Assembly (NCBI GenBank): GCA_011033025.1
Contig: WFMF01000028.1
Location: 1 to 64,000, forward strand
Direction of reading: 5' to 3'
From: Beroe forskalii
Taxonomy: Eukaryota; Ctenophora; Nuda; Beroida; Beroidae
Length of the DNA stretch: 64,000 bases
Shown: positions 12,963-24,046 of the stretch, in pieces
Numbering within the stretch: the stretch's first letter is position 1
Layout: every line of letters begins with the position of its first letter
Translations under genes and position numbers: made by a program
The notes under the pieces: generated by a model
What the model saw: the letters and a program-made list of their open reading frames with translations, nothing else
The model's database searches: none
Told to the model about the DNA's origin: nothing

Positions 12963-13072
12963 CTGTTAGGATGAGGGTAAGGGTAACCGTTAGGGTTAGG
13001 GTTTGGGTTAGGGCCATGGTTATTGGTTACTGTTAGGGTTTGTGTTAGTGTTGTGGTAACGGTTAGAGTTTT
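12963..13072 (+). repeat. interstitial telomere-like (TTAGGG) sequence
   Basis: Degenerate runs of GTTAGGGTTAGGGTTTGGG and GTTAGGGTTTGTGTTAG. Similar patches lie at 5825-5860, 11515-11610, 42480-42510, 57395-57420 and 60730-60780. They are short and degenerate, so they are not a chromosome end. Confidence 0.6.
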
Positions 13073-13344
13073 TAGGAGGCGTTTGTCCGAGAATCCGATC
13101 AACTGTATCCGATTGGGGCAGCAGTCCGCAAACAAGCCTATCCCAACAATACCTATACAACGCGGCACCATAGAAATTGCTGAACAACAATACAAATAAT
13201 ATAAGCACATCATCGAACTATAGGCACATCAAGCTAAAGCCTCATTATACCGTGTGGCATAAGTAATGAATTGTATACTTCATACACAATACATACATCA
13301 GATGTCCTCGGACTCACATAATAAGGAACACGCTACCAAGACTA

Positions 13345-13415
13345 CAACAAATTCAAATGAGTGTACTGCCTATTAGCTCAACAAATTCAAATGAGTGTAC
13401 TGCCTATATTAGCTC
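13345..13415 (+). repeat. two-copy tandem duplication, ~35 bp
   Basis: ACAAATTCAAATGAGTGTAC and the following TGCCTAT...TAGCTC occur twice head to tail; the second copy has three extra bases (TAT). No function is apparent. Confidence 0.8.
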
Positions 13416-14454
13416 ATCACAGTCCCACCTACATGTCAAAACAAACAATGTGCGACTCTCAGAGAGAATGTCATCTGTGGAATTTATACACACAAAGACC
13501 CATGCCATGATAAATCAAATTATAATCCACCACTTTAGAACATGAAAATGACTTGCAGACCGAACTATATTGGACCATATGTATGAAAATAGCCAATAAA
13601 GCAATAACAAAAGAAAACACCAACAGGCTGGTATAATTTTGGCGTGTACAACACACGGTACTACAGCGTATATAAACCCGGTAGAAAGAGAACAAGACAA
13701 CCTCCCAGTGGCAGCAACAGGTGACCAGAGATAGAATTACAAATGTGATTTAGCGGAGAACAAAACACGATACGTCATGTATTGGGGGATCAGGTTTTAG
13801 GGGCAGGTGTGAAGGAGGCGGTCTCAACAAAGCTCCATTCCAAACCGTGGTAGTGAGTGTGGGAGGAGAATATGGTGTGGGAAATAGCGGAAGGACATTA
13901 GATTGCCCCACAATTAATAATTTTGAATATTGGAAATTGGTATTTGGTTCCGTAATTAGCGCGCGCACTTCATTATAGTACCCATGATTCTCGTTTGCCC
14001 GCAAAGATTCGCGGATACAATCAACTGAAGGCATATTCATCAGAATATGCGTTATTCAATTACCATTATGTTTCAATCACCTTAATTGCTACAGTATCAT
14101 CAGCTTTATGCTGCTCTGTAATTAGTATTATTCAATTACGACTATTACCGGAATACTGGATAAAACCTAGCGACTCTGCTACGGGGCAATACCAATAACC
14201 AAGCTTAAATAAACGTGTCGAATTAATTATGCGAATAACTAATTAACGGATATTCCGATTAAAATTTATCATAGATATAAAATGCTCATAATTGGGTGAA
14301 GATTTTCGCGAGAAAAGCGATCGAAAATACCAAATACACTTTTTAATACACACACTGACGCACGAACACTTTAAAATTGTTATTAAGGCCCCTCCTAAGA
14401 AATAACCTCACATGAATTTCGACAAAACCAACATTTTCAGTAATCATTCAACAG

Positions 14455-14715
14455 TCATCACTCATCACTAATCCATCATAACTCATTACTCATCGCTCAT
14501 CATTCAACAGTCATCACTTATCGTTCATCACTTATCAGTCATCAATCATCACTCATCACTCATCAGTCATCAGTCATCAGTCATCAGTCATCATTCAACA
14601 GTCATCACTCATCAGTCATCATTCAACAGTCATAGCTCATCAGTCATCATTCATGAATGATCAATCATCAATCATCATTCATCATTCATCAATTATCACT
14701 CATCACTCATCTTTC
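14455..14715 (+). repeat. TCATCA-type degenerate array, upstream of ORF1-like gene
   Basis: Dozens of 7-10-bp steps of CATCACTCATCAGT and CATTCAACAGT. The same type of array, in the same orientation, lies on the other side of the ORF1-like gene at 16005-16295. Confidence 0.8.
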
Positions 14716-14828
14716 ATGTCATTTTCATATATTTGCACTTATCATACGTTGCTCGTCTGTTATCTCTACAACTGATTGAGCATTAATAGCAGCTTGTAGC
14801 AATACACTGCTTTGTGGTGAATTGTACA

Positions 14829-15731
14829 ATGAGTATGACATCACAAACACAAAGATGGCTCGATTCAACGCTAAAAATGTTGGGATGTTCCAGTGTAAAA
14901 GATCTCACCCGCAGTAAATGTAAAGCCCCTGTCAAGGAGGAACTTGCCTCTACACTGCACGGAGCGTTGGTACACATTTCCAAGTTGATCGATGAAGTCA
15001 GAAGGTTGACTGAGGAGTCAGCCGAGTTGGAGGAAAAGCTTGAAGAGTCTATGGAAACGTCCGTTCATCTCAGCCAAGCTAGTGGCGAGACTCTCGTATT
15101 ACAGCAGAAACTTCTGGACTCCCAGGAAACTGTAGTTCAGCTCCAGAAACAGCTATTTGATTCTAAAGAGGAACAGTTACGTGCGGTGACAACAAGTGTG
15201 AAGACGTCAGTTCAAGAGACCGTGAAGGAGGAATTCAAGACGTACAGCTCCGTCGTCAAGTCGGGGCAGCAGCAGATGACACCTGTCACGCCAACCAACA
15301 TCGTATCAGTCGTGAAGAAAGTGGTGGAAGAGGAGGATAGAAGCAGGAGCATCATGGTTTTCGGACTTGTGGAAGGAGAAAGTGAGGACCTCGTGAAGAA
15401 GGTGGGTGATGTCATGGAGAAGATTAAAGAGAAACCGAGGATGGAAGTGTGCAGGGTGGGGAAAGATAAGGACGGCAAACCACGACCTGTGAAGATCACC
15501 TTATCCAGCTCCTTGAATGTTTCCCAAATTTTATCGAAGTCTCGCCGTCTCGGAGAGACTGCTCAGTATAAGACTGTGTTCCTGTCTCCGGACCGGTCGT
15601 ACGAGCAGAGGGCTGAGCATAGGACTCTAGTGGTGGATCTCAAACGGAGGAAAACTGCAGAACCTAACAAGAGACACTTCATCCGCAATGGGACTGTTAA
15701 CACCGTCGAGAAAACGGCAGCTCAACTGTGA
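14829..15731 (+). CDS. LINE ORF1-like protein (coiled coil + RRM-like domain), 300 aa
   Basis: An uninterrupted frame from ATG at 14829 (a GTG 15 bases upstream is in frame but is not a likely eukaryotic start) to TGA. Residues ~45-125 are heptad-rich coiled coil (SAELEEKLEES, LVLQQKLLDSQ). Residues ~170-240 form an RRM-like domain (RSIMVFGLVEGESEDLVKKV, then EVCRVGKDKDGKPRPVKI). Near the end, FLSPDRSYEQRAEHRTLV and RHFIRNGTV match the C-terminal half seen in ORF1-like proteins of invertebrate non-LTR retrotransposons. No reverse transcriptase follows. It is intronless and GC-richer than its flanks. It is either an ORF1-only retroelement relic still open over 300 codons or a domesticated gene. 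In the source elements such a protein coats element RNA; that role here is inference. Confidence 0.75.
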   Translation: MSMTSQTQRWLDSTLKMLGCSSVKDLTRSKCKAPVKEELASTLHGALVHISKLIDEVRRLTEESAELEEKLEESMETSVHLSQASGETLVLQQKLLDSQETVVQLQKQLFDSKEEQLRAVTTSVKTSVQETVKEEFKTYSSVVKSGQQQMTPVTPTNIVSVVKKVVEEEDRSRSIMVFGLVEGESEDLVKKVGDVMEKIKEKPRMEVCRVGKDKDGKPRPVKITLSSSLNVSQILSKSRRLGETAQYKTVFLSPDRSYEQRAEHRTLVVDLKRRKTAEPNKRHFIRNGTVNTVEKTAAQL

Positions 15732-16004
15732 ACCCATCAGTGCATGATGTTTTTTGACAAGGAATGTTTCGATTGCTGATGCGTCATAGCGTACTGTTGA
15801 GCTCATCAGCCGTTTATCGCGCACACAGGTCTTGAGTGATCTCGCAACATGAACTGCTGATATGATTTCTTGTTTTATTTGTGGTGACGTACCAAATTTG
15901 ATTTCATTCACATCGTGGAGTGCCCTAGATAGGGATTTTATATTTATTATGGTACTATTGTATTTCTTTCAAAGCCCTTAGTGGTACCCCAGCGTGGGTT
16001 TCAA
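15732..16004. other. 3' flank of ORF1-like gene
   Basis: No second ORF, reverse-transcriptase motif or long poly(A) is seen between the stop and the second TCATCA-type array. GGTACCCCAGCGTGG at about 15983-15997 directly precedes that array. Confidence 0.4.
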
Positions 16005-16295
16005 TCATGAATGATCATTCATCAATCATTTGTCATAATTCATCAATAAACAATTATTATTCATCAAGTCACCACTCATCAGTCAACAGTCATCACTTAT
16101 CATTCAACATTCATCACTCATCACTGATCACTGATCAGTCATCACTCATCGCTCATCACTTATCAGTCATCACTCATCGCTCATCACTTATCAGTCATCA
16201 CTCAACAGTCATCGCTCATCAGTCATCACTGATTATTTCATCAGTCATCAATCATCACGCATCAATCATCAGTCATCACTCATCACTCATCAGCT
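16005..16295 (+). repeat. TCATCA-type degenerate array, downstream of ORF1-like gene
   Basis: The same short-step composition as 14455-14715 (CATCACTCATCAGTCATC, CAACAGTCATC). The 116-aa Ser/His-rich ORF over it is a repeat artefact. Confidence 0.8.
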
Positions 16296-16670
16296 GTTGC
16301 GGCGTTGCGCGCGCACTACAACGCAGTATAATAACGCAACATTTGGGTGTCACATGACCTTTACATCACGTGATGCAGTACTATAACTTTATTATACGTA
16401 ACTAACCCGCCTACTGCTACTCTACTACTAGAGTACTAGTAGAGTGATCGGAAAGTAATCAAATTTGAGGTAGGATCCGATATATTTATTAAATACACTT
16501 GATAGATATGTAGCATATAGCTCTGATGTTATATATTTGCAGCGTTTGACTCCATCCGGTATAGTGACAGAGAGAAGATATCCTGTGTTATAGGTATTAT
16601 AGGACAGTTCATCATGGTCCACGTATTTAATTTATTAGTCCCGCACGCGGAGTGTACGCGACCCAACTTA

Positions 16671-16710
16671 CCACTTTGAGTTATGATAATGACGTCATAC
16701 AAGCCGCCTA
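16671..16710 (+). mobile_element. partial copy of CRE-containing MITE
   Basis: ACTTTGAGTTATGATAATGA followed by CGTCATAC and GCCGCCTATTT matches the core of the MITE at 18072-18155, 21515-21622 and 26619-26725. Only the central part is clear. Confidence 0.5.
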
Positions 16711-16807
16711 TTTGTTAGTGCGCGCATCGTAATAAAGTGGACCATACACGAGATCAGCATCGGTTTGTGGAATTGTGGCTTAAATGTGTCGTTTTTAACA
16801 GCTCTAT

Positions 16808-17068
16808 CACTAATACGAGATAAATGGTATTTTCTGAATTTCTTCTGTGATCTGATACGAAATAAATGGTATTTTCTGAATCTCTTCTCTGATATGATGC
16901 GAGATGAATGGTATTTTTTGAATTTCTTCTCTGATCCGATACGAGATAGATGGTATTTTCTGAATTTCTTCTCTGATATGATGCGAGATGAATGGTATTT
17001 TTTGAATTTCTTCTCTGATCTGATACGAGATAAATGGTATTTTCTAAATTTCTTTTCTGATCTGACCT
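16808..17068 (+). repeat. 42-bp tandem repeat, six units
   Basis: Six units of about 42 bp based on GATACGAGATAAATGGTATT then TTCTGAATTTCTTCTCT. Alternating A and B variants (ATACGAGATAA and ATGCGAGATGA) suggest an 84-bp higher-order unit. It is open on the plus strand as a 14-residue repeat (WYFLNFFSDLIRDK), but no flanking gene is visible. Confidence 0.75.
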
Positions 17069-18071
17069 TGTGAGTTTAGAATTATATTGCTTGAATAGTT
17101 GATAAATTGATATTATATTTAATTAAAATCGAATTGATATTTGAACTTACTTTCAAAACTTATTGACCGAGGACACGGCTTTGGTTTTCAAGGAGGATAA
17201 ACATTAAACGTGTTATCGAAGAATAAAGATAAGACCTCGGTCACAATTAAACCTATCCTCGGTTGATCATATTCGTACAAGTAAGAATTATATATCTACC
17301 AAATAATCTGTTGCGCGTTTCCGGTAAGACTCCTCATTTTTAGAGACATGAATCCGACAATTTCTAGAGGAATTTTAGCATAGGATTTTTAGTGACACAT
17401 TGGTCACTGTGTAGAGGACCTTTTCAAGTGCCTAACCGAAGGAACAGAAGGTAATGATGGGTCAAAGCTCTGATATAGTGCAACCACCTCGACTTCGTAT
17501 CAAAGGTATAGCTGTAAAGCTCTCAACGCGAGAAGATGTTAATTTTTGTAATACCAAAATATTGTCTTTTATTGAGTCGGCAAATAGCTAACATTTCTCC
17601 AAAATAACACATTTCATTGATCAGACTTACTAAACCTCCCGATAATGTGTTTGCTGATAGATAATACAATGAAACTATGAGCGAGGACATTTTCACATAT
17701 GTATGAAATATGCATGAAACAACTAAAGCACATATAAACCCATGCTATTGAGGTAGTACTACACTAGCACAGTTTACTGTAGAACTATGTAAATATCATA
17801 TCCACGCAAAATAGTGATAAGTGATCTGACACATATAAACTGGCCTCTGTGAACCTATACAGCTTGTTCAGGCATGACAGGCACCAGGATCTGACATCAT
17901 TGTCATGTTTTAAGACATGCCCTCAGACTACGCGATACCGCGATATCGCACGATGGAGCGACGTGTGAGAGAGGCCTTTACAACCTTTCATCTCGAGATT
18001 AAGGACCGGATTCTCGAGATCATTTTCACAAGGATATATTACTGCATACAACAAGACCTCATACTAAGGCT
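17069..18071. other. intergenic DNA, no gene seen
   Basis: GACCGAGG / CCTCGGTC and TCCTCGGTTG motifs at 17165-17265 suggest a decayed inverted repeat. Nothing else can be supported. Confidence 0.4.
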
Positions 18072-18155
18072 AGGACGCGAAAATAGGCGGTTGAACGTCT
18101 GTAACTCACTACATTGAGCTATGATAATGACGTCATCTTACCCGCCTTTCCTTCC
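18072..18155 (+). mobile_element. CRE-containing MITE, copy 1
   Basis: TAGGCGGTTGAACGTC at one end and ATGACGTCATCTTACCCGCC at the other are inverted relative to each other. The centre is CACTACATTGAGCTATGATA. It lacks the outer GCCGC arms present in the other two copies. Confidence 0.6.
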
Positions 18156-20097
18156 TGGGTGGCATATTATTATGTAAGTTTGTGTCATCATGTTAGATTA
18201 CTTCCCATCTGCGCTGAGCATATGTTTCTACTTTTCCTTGTCCGGTGAAAACACTTGCACGTAATATCATGCAATATTTGGAACTTTTACATAGACCGTG
18301 TCGATTTCGTTGCAAGTTGGTTCCGCATCGACTTTCTAACTTAGTACCTATGCCGACTTCCGTCCGGCACCGTGTCTACAGTGCGTAAAAGCATAAATTA
18401 ATTATTAAGCAAAACTTGATTCAGCTCTTGTCAAGATTACCCATAAAAGCCGAATGATTTTTTAATAATAATATTAGATTTCTGCACCGCTTAATAACCA
18501 TGTATAAGCATATTATCATAGCTGTTAACATAGAAGCGAGGGCTGCATTGCGCTGCTGCATTGCACTGCAGCAGCAGCTTTCGTAATCAAATGCTGGTTT
18601 TTAATTTTCTAGTACCTATTAATAATCCGCCGGCTATGTGACGTTACCAAACTGCAAGCACTGCTGCGCACAACGATGACGTAACCCGGGTATTTCTAAT
18701 GCACCGATATTTATAACAACAATTGATCAATCTTGATTGATTGCTATTTTGTAGTTTTCTGCAAACTTCGCGGGATTTCACAGTTGTTCTCAATGCTATT
18801 AAAACTGTAAGTTTCTTCAGAGCTTCAACTATGAAATTTATGATACAGTCTGCACAGCAGTTTATAACAGCAATAAAGCTTATATTATTAGTTTAAGATG
18901 GAGCGTTATTACCACCCACGGTGGGGTACCCATAAGGGCTTTAATACAATTAGCGATCAGCTAATATAAATCACAGCTAACTAATATAAATTGCAGGCAA
19001 CTATAATGCTATGCAATTTCACGACCTGCACTCCAATAAATCTCTCTCATAAAATCTGTAAGTTTTTTTGTTCGTCTGCACGTCCTTGTAAACAGATCTA
19101 AGGTGCCCACGACCCTATTGGTGTAATATGGATGTGGTTGCGCCCAGAAGCGATGCCACTTTGGTAAATTGGCTACAGCTAATTTTTCGCTCAAATCGCA
19201 ATAAATGCGCGCGTAACTGTGGTTGAAATATAGCTGCGCGTGCAAAATTGATCGCGCGCATGATGATTAATAATTATGCTGTTTTGAATACATGACCTAA
19301 AACTGTCATGCTGATTCATATTGTTTGATACATTAACAAGAATTGCGCCTGCCGGTGCTTTTCTTGTTTTCCGTTGTTCCCGTATGCAGGCGCTTAATTT
19401 CCCTCTCCTATGTGCTTGATTTAGCGCGCGCATGCCATGCACGTGGGCGAATGATCGGTCCGGATGCACGTGGCAAAATCTACGCGCGCGCAATCACCAC
19501 AATTCGTACAACTCTTTGAAGATTCGTTTGTTGCGCGCCGTTCCCAGTTTCATAACCAAAGGGTTTATTTTGTTACGCGTTACATTTTCTTTGCTGCTGA
19601 TATCAAGCCGTCGCACCTTATTGTTGCATCCCGACTCCTTTTGCATGAATTCAAGAGGTCAATAAACATGAAAATAGAAATGATGTGCAGGTACCAGAAT
19701 GAAAAAGATTGCAGATTTGCATATAATTACGGGGATAACTTCTACTCAATTCCTTGGACCATTCATCATGATCCATCGTCGCACGCAAGTTTCAAATCAT
19801 TAATTCATTGTCAGTTAGATCAAGATGCTCAATCTGAAAAAAGACTAAATGTTTCAAACTCCAATCGAAACTGTGAAAAAAATATTTTGAATTCATTATT
19901 TTATCGTGAAAGATTCGATGAAATCGATCTAGCAAGGTTTTGAAATGAATCAATTTCAAGGTTAGAATGACCTGAGCATTGAACCCATATTCCTGTTAGC
20001 TAACTGCAGTGTACAGTTTCACTCGATGCCACTACACCAAAAACTCCAAATACCCCGACCTGACTGATATTATAAAGGAGTTGTTGCATGATTTCTT

Positions 20098-20190
20098 ACT
20101 CCATTTGTGGAAATTTCTCCCCCATTTGTGGAAATTTCTCCCCCATTTGTAGAGATTTCTCCCCCATTTGTAGAGATTTCTCCCCCACCC
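20098..20190 (+). repeat. 20-bp tandem repeat
   Basis: Four units of CCCCCATTTGTGGAAATTTC / CCCCCATTTGTAGAGATTTC. The equivalent array in the second duplicate (about 25230-25315) has the same four units with small changes. Confidence 0.75.
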
Positions 20191-20451
20191 GGGCACTTTT
20201 CAGAATAACAGTACGGATAAAGGTAGTATACACAAATTCTCCCACAATCCTCAAAAACACGATCTCTGCTAACCCTCTCATTTACCTTTTTGTAAAACAA
20301 AAAAGCGATTGGAGAGGGAAAAAATTACGATTATACTTCGGAAGAATGGGATCATTTGAAAGTGAAACTATCGATGGAGTTGAGACTGAGATGTAAGAGC
20401 TGGTATGGTGGTACTCTCTGGCCGGCATTAAGTGTCCTCAGTCCTGTGACC

Positions 20452-20481
20452 TAGAAGACCCAACGGGACTTCTAGTAAAAC
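20452..20481 (+). repeat. Helitron-like terminal motif
   Basis: CTAGAAGACCCAACGGGACT followed by TCTAG and T, the same CCCAACGGG hairpin plus CTAG as ends the elements at 1698 and 38074. The duplicate copy is at about 25577-25600. The element body upstream is unrelated to the other two. Confidence 0.5.
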
Positions 20482-21514
20482 TATTAATCTAGATCTATCA
20501 AAATATATCTTATTTGCTAAATATTCAGAGTTCCCAATCTCCCAATACTTAAAATTTCATTTCCTATCCGTTTATAACACGATGCTTGCAATCCAGTAAT
20601 TCACTAACTATCCCGGGACAATTTAATTGGTTTTGACTCTTGGTGAATTTAGGGTGGCATTATTATAATATGTTGGAACCCAATCCGGGTGATATTTAAA
20701 CGAAGCATTTAAACTTTACTGGCAGAGTTTATTAGAAATTACAGCACTAACCAAGAGCTATGTGATGGGATATATGAAGGCTTTATAGAACAAATTAATT
20801 ATTATTTATATTGCCATTTATAAGTTTATAGCAGTAGCGGGTTTCTAGGACACTCCCATTCCTTACATTCTTCAATAAATGCCACTTTTGAACCACATTT
20901 TCTCATTTCGTGGTATTTGTCACGCATTGCTCTGTTGCGAAGACCAGCTGAACACAAGCCTTTTCAGGCAATTTTGTAATCTGGACACGCATCTCCAGCT
21001 GTACTTTGTATTCGGCTCAATGAACAGCAGAATGAGCATCTTGATGCAAAATGCTGATCTTTATAGGGATAGCTATATAATCAGCGGAAACGGACAGTTA
21101 TAAAGTTACAGATTTTTCATATTTGTCTGGAAATTCAGAACAAGATCTGCAGTTGCTACAGATCGAGGTCAAATTTCTATATTATTCATTTCTAAAGATT
21201 TTCAAAAATCTGATTCTTACGTCAGGCATTTTTTTACTAATTCACTTCGTGAATGAAGCATACGTCTGGAGACACAATATGTTGAATATCTAAGCTTGCA
21301 CGTTATTTATTATTTAACAACCCAGAAAACAGGTGAATACGTCACGCGCACAGTGCACACTCGAACAGGTGCATCAAGGGCTGAACTTGGCATACTATCT
21401 GCGTGTACTAACACCACTACACCTTGACATTGACATGGATTTGTCAAAAAGGGTAGCTGCAGCTGCAGATCACAAGGAACAATAACCTGGGAGATGTCGG
21501 GACGGTAGTAACTA

Positions 21515-21622
21515 AACGCCGCATAAGAAAAATAGGCGGTTCAACGTCATCAACTCACTACATTGAGCTATGATAATGACGTCATCTTACTCGCCTTTTT
21601 CTCGCGCGCGGCGTATAAGTTA
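21515..21622 (+). mobile_element. CRE-containing MITE, copy 2
   Basis: Terminal inverted repeats are AACGCCGCATAAGAAAAATA and, inverted, TTTTTCTCGCGCGCGGCGT. The core is the palindrome TGACGTCA-type AATGACGTCATC after TTGAGCTATGAT. Length 108 bp. Confidence 0.65.
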
Positions 21623-22135
21623 AATGGAATACCTAGTGTCTCACAATATAGTGTGTCTCGAGTGTGTTACTTGGGCACTTTCCTTCACGTCTGATATAAA
21701 TATCTTTTTAAGGTCAAAATCACACTCTCAGGCCATCTTCGAGATCCTTCATATGTGTGCGCCTCTTGTTGTAATAACAGGTCTTTGTCTTGAAGTTGAG
21801 CGAAATTAGGCATGTCTATTCCCAGCAAAATTAATCGTTTAATTCCAATTTTCAGACGGCAGACGCTTCCAATGTCTTGGATAAATTATCGCGTTCAAAT
21901 TATCAACAGTTTAACTCTGTATTTAATTTTATTTTGGTTGGAAGGAAATAAGACAAACAGTAATTGACTCAGCATTTGCTTCAACACATTGCGCCAATAT
22001 GCCTAACATACCATTATATTACCGTTTACCAACAGCTGATACGGATACCGCAAATTTATACCTTTCAACATGCGTTCAACTGACATTCTTAAGATTTTCA
22101 TTTCGATATTATGCGATTATATAAACATCACGATT

Positions 22136-23278
22136 GGGATCGTTCACATATTACGTAATCAGCCGAGGGGGGGGAGGGGGTTTCCAAATGATTACGTTTG
22201 ATGAGGGGGGGAGGGGGTTTGGCCAATGATTACGTAATAAAATATCTAAATTTTCATGAAAATTTCAAGGATTTTTATGAAAAATTTCGCGAATTTTATG
22301 AAAATTTCAGAATTTTCATAAAATAAAGAATTTTCATGAAAATTTCAAGAATTTTCATGAAATTTCAAGAATTTTTACGAAAATTTAAAGGATTTCCGAA
22401 TTTTATCACCAAAAATTAACCATTTGCAGAAAAATTAAAATTATGATTAAAACATGATCTACTCTTAACTCAATATGGTTCAGAAATGTATAGTTCCTTT
22501 AGTGCTGCCTATAGGAGGGATGTACTCCATTCAGTTGAACTCTTCCAAACCCTTTTAGTGCCTCTCTGTATGTAAGGTCATATTGCTCTGTGCTTGATCA
22601 GAGGTTTGGAGGCCTTTCTTTCCCTAGAGCTCTAGAGTTGGATGCCAGAGCAGGTCTTGGCGTATATCCGCAGCCCATTATCCAGGAATCAATCTTTTTG
22701 ATTAAGCTGTAGGAAGCTGCAGTTGTCTGTAGTTGCCAGACTCTGATCTGGCACTTAGGGGCTAGGGCTGATCTGGATCTAGGGTTCATCGGCAGATGAG
22801 CAGGACACAGATACCGAACTTTGGTTCCATCAGTTTTTTGAAGAAGGTTGAGGTGGGACCAAGACGTTGATTTCTGACTCTTTAGTGGAACTGGGGCCTC
22901 AGGTGTAGAGGAGGAGGAGGATGATCTGTTGAGGTAAAGGAGGATGATGAGCAGATGAGGATACTGAGGAAGGAGAAAGAGGAGGAGGTGTTCATCTCTA
23001 TTGTCAGAGGAGTTGTCGTAGCAGATTTCCAGGAAAAATTAAAAGAAGCTTTGAATGTCATCTTCAGGTCAATGATGTTGATGATTGAATTGAAACACAC
23101 GATACTGTTCTACTTTTTGTCAGTTAATACAGTTTTTGGTGACGTCAAAAAACTGAAGGAGGGGGTTGGGGCCATGATTACGCAATATTTCCGAAAAGAG
23201 GGGGAGCATGATTACGTTTTGATTACGGAGGGGGGGAGGGGGTAAAAATGCCCAAAAGGATGCAATATGTGAGATCCC
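22136..23278. mobile_element. non-autonomous DNA transposon, 1143 bp
   Basis: The left end GGGATCGTTCACATATTACG and the right end (reverse-complement GGGATCTCACATATTGCATC) are imperfect terminal inverted repeats. Both are followed inward by ATTACGTAA-type motifs and runs of GGGGGGG. The 3-bp ATT flanks both sides (22133-22135, 23279-23281), and the second tandem copy has an uninterrupted site there (CACGATTAT near 27231). The middle (22890-23090) is GA-rich and could be a decayed coding remnant. No transposase is recognised, so the superfamily is open. Confidence 0.8.
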
Positions 23279-24046
23279 ATTATGTGAGAATGCCTTAGGG
23301 ACGGACTATTTATCGTAATGACATGCCTAAACGCCTTGTGCAGTAGTCGCTATAATTCGCACATTATATGATCTAAACCAGTGGCTTCCATTCAACATGC
23401 GAGTATGACTGTGTTTATTTAATGTTTTGCTGCTTTCTGTCTTTCTCACGATCTCCTTTCTTCAGACGGTCAAAACTAGTTTTGTTGAATTCAAATTTTA
23501 TATTGAATTCAATCTTTTTTAATAGAAATATTATTTTTAATGCGAATGTTTTTATTGGTGCACAGCGCGTGATTAGCACAACTTAATGAGCCGTTTTATG
23601 GAATGAAGTCTGAAAAATACTTTGTCACTGTCAATTGCCAGGTTTCACAACACTTTCATGAAACACACGAGCTGAAAAACACTGTTTTTCTAGCCGTAAA
23701 AACACTCCGTCGCGAGGCTCAGCATGGCTGATAAGATAAATCGCGTATCATGTTTATTATTCTCATTTCCCGAACCTACGTCGACACCGGCATGCAAGCC
23801 TGACGCCGGGTTCGTAAGTTCGGCGAGTGGCGCGGAATCATATAATATCATATGTAGGGTGTTTCATAACAGTTCGAAATACCCACCAGCTCGGAAATTC
23901 TCTGAAAGACTGTTAAATCACTATCACGCACGTACAGTTACTGGCAGTCGTGCGGAACTGGAAATTACAAAAAGCGTTCTCAGAACTACGTAATATTTGA
24001 ATCAACCATTTCATTCATTTCCGCCTAATATCCATCTAATATTTTG

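Larger units (their letters stand above)
11665..14450. other. intergenic DNA with scattered repeats
   Basis: No exon could be supported. The stretch holds a foldback at 12836-12926, telomere-like sequence at 12963-13072 and a short tandem duplication at 13345-13415, each listed separately. The rest is AT-rich with random-looking ORFs. Confidence 0.4.
18803..24046 (+). repeat. large tandem duplication, copy A (contains a transposon insertion)
   Basis: This aligns over its length with 24047-28035. The left end of both is GTAAGTTTCTTCAGAG and the right end is AGCGTTCTCAGAACTACGTA followed by ATATTTGAAT. Further landmarks are GGATGTGGTTGCGCCCAGAA (19129 and 24351) and GCAGACGCTTC (about 21860 and 26965). 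Copy A is longer because it holds the element at 22136-23278 and several short stretches missing from copy B. No conserved ORF is shared by both copies; the 159-aa frame at 19464-19943 is broken in copy B, so I do not call a gene. Confidence 0.85.

Noticed and set aside
12963..13072. True telomere
   Set aside because: Too short and degenerate, with ordinary sequence on both sides; similar patches are scattered through the window.
19464..19943. 159-aa plus-strand ORF in tandem copy A
   Set aside because: It is broken by indels in copy B, has no recognisable domain and uses AT-rich codons at random.
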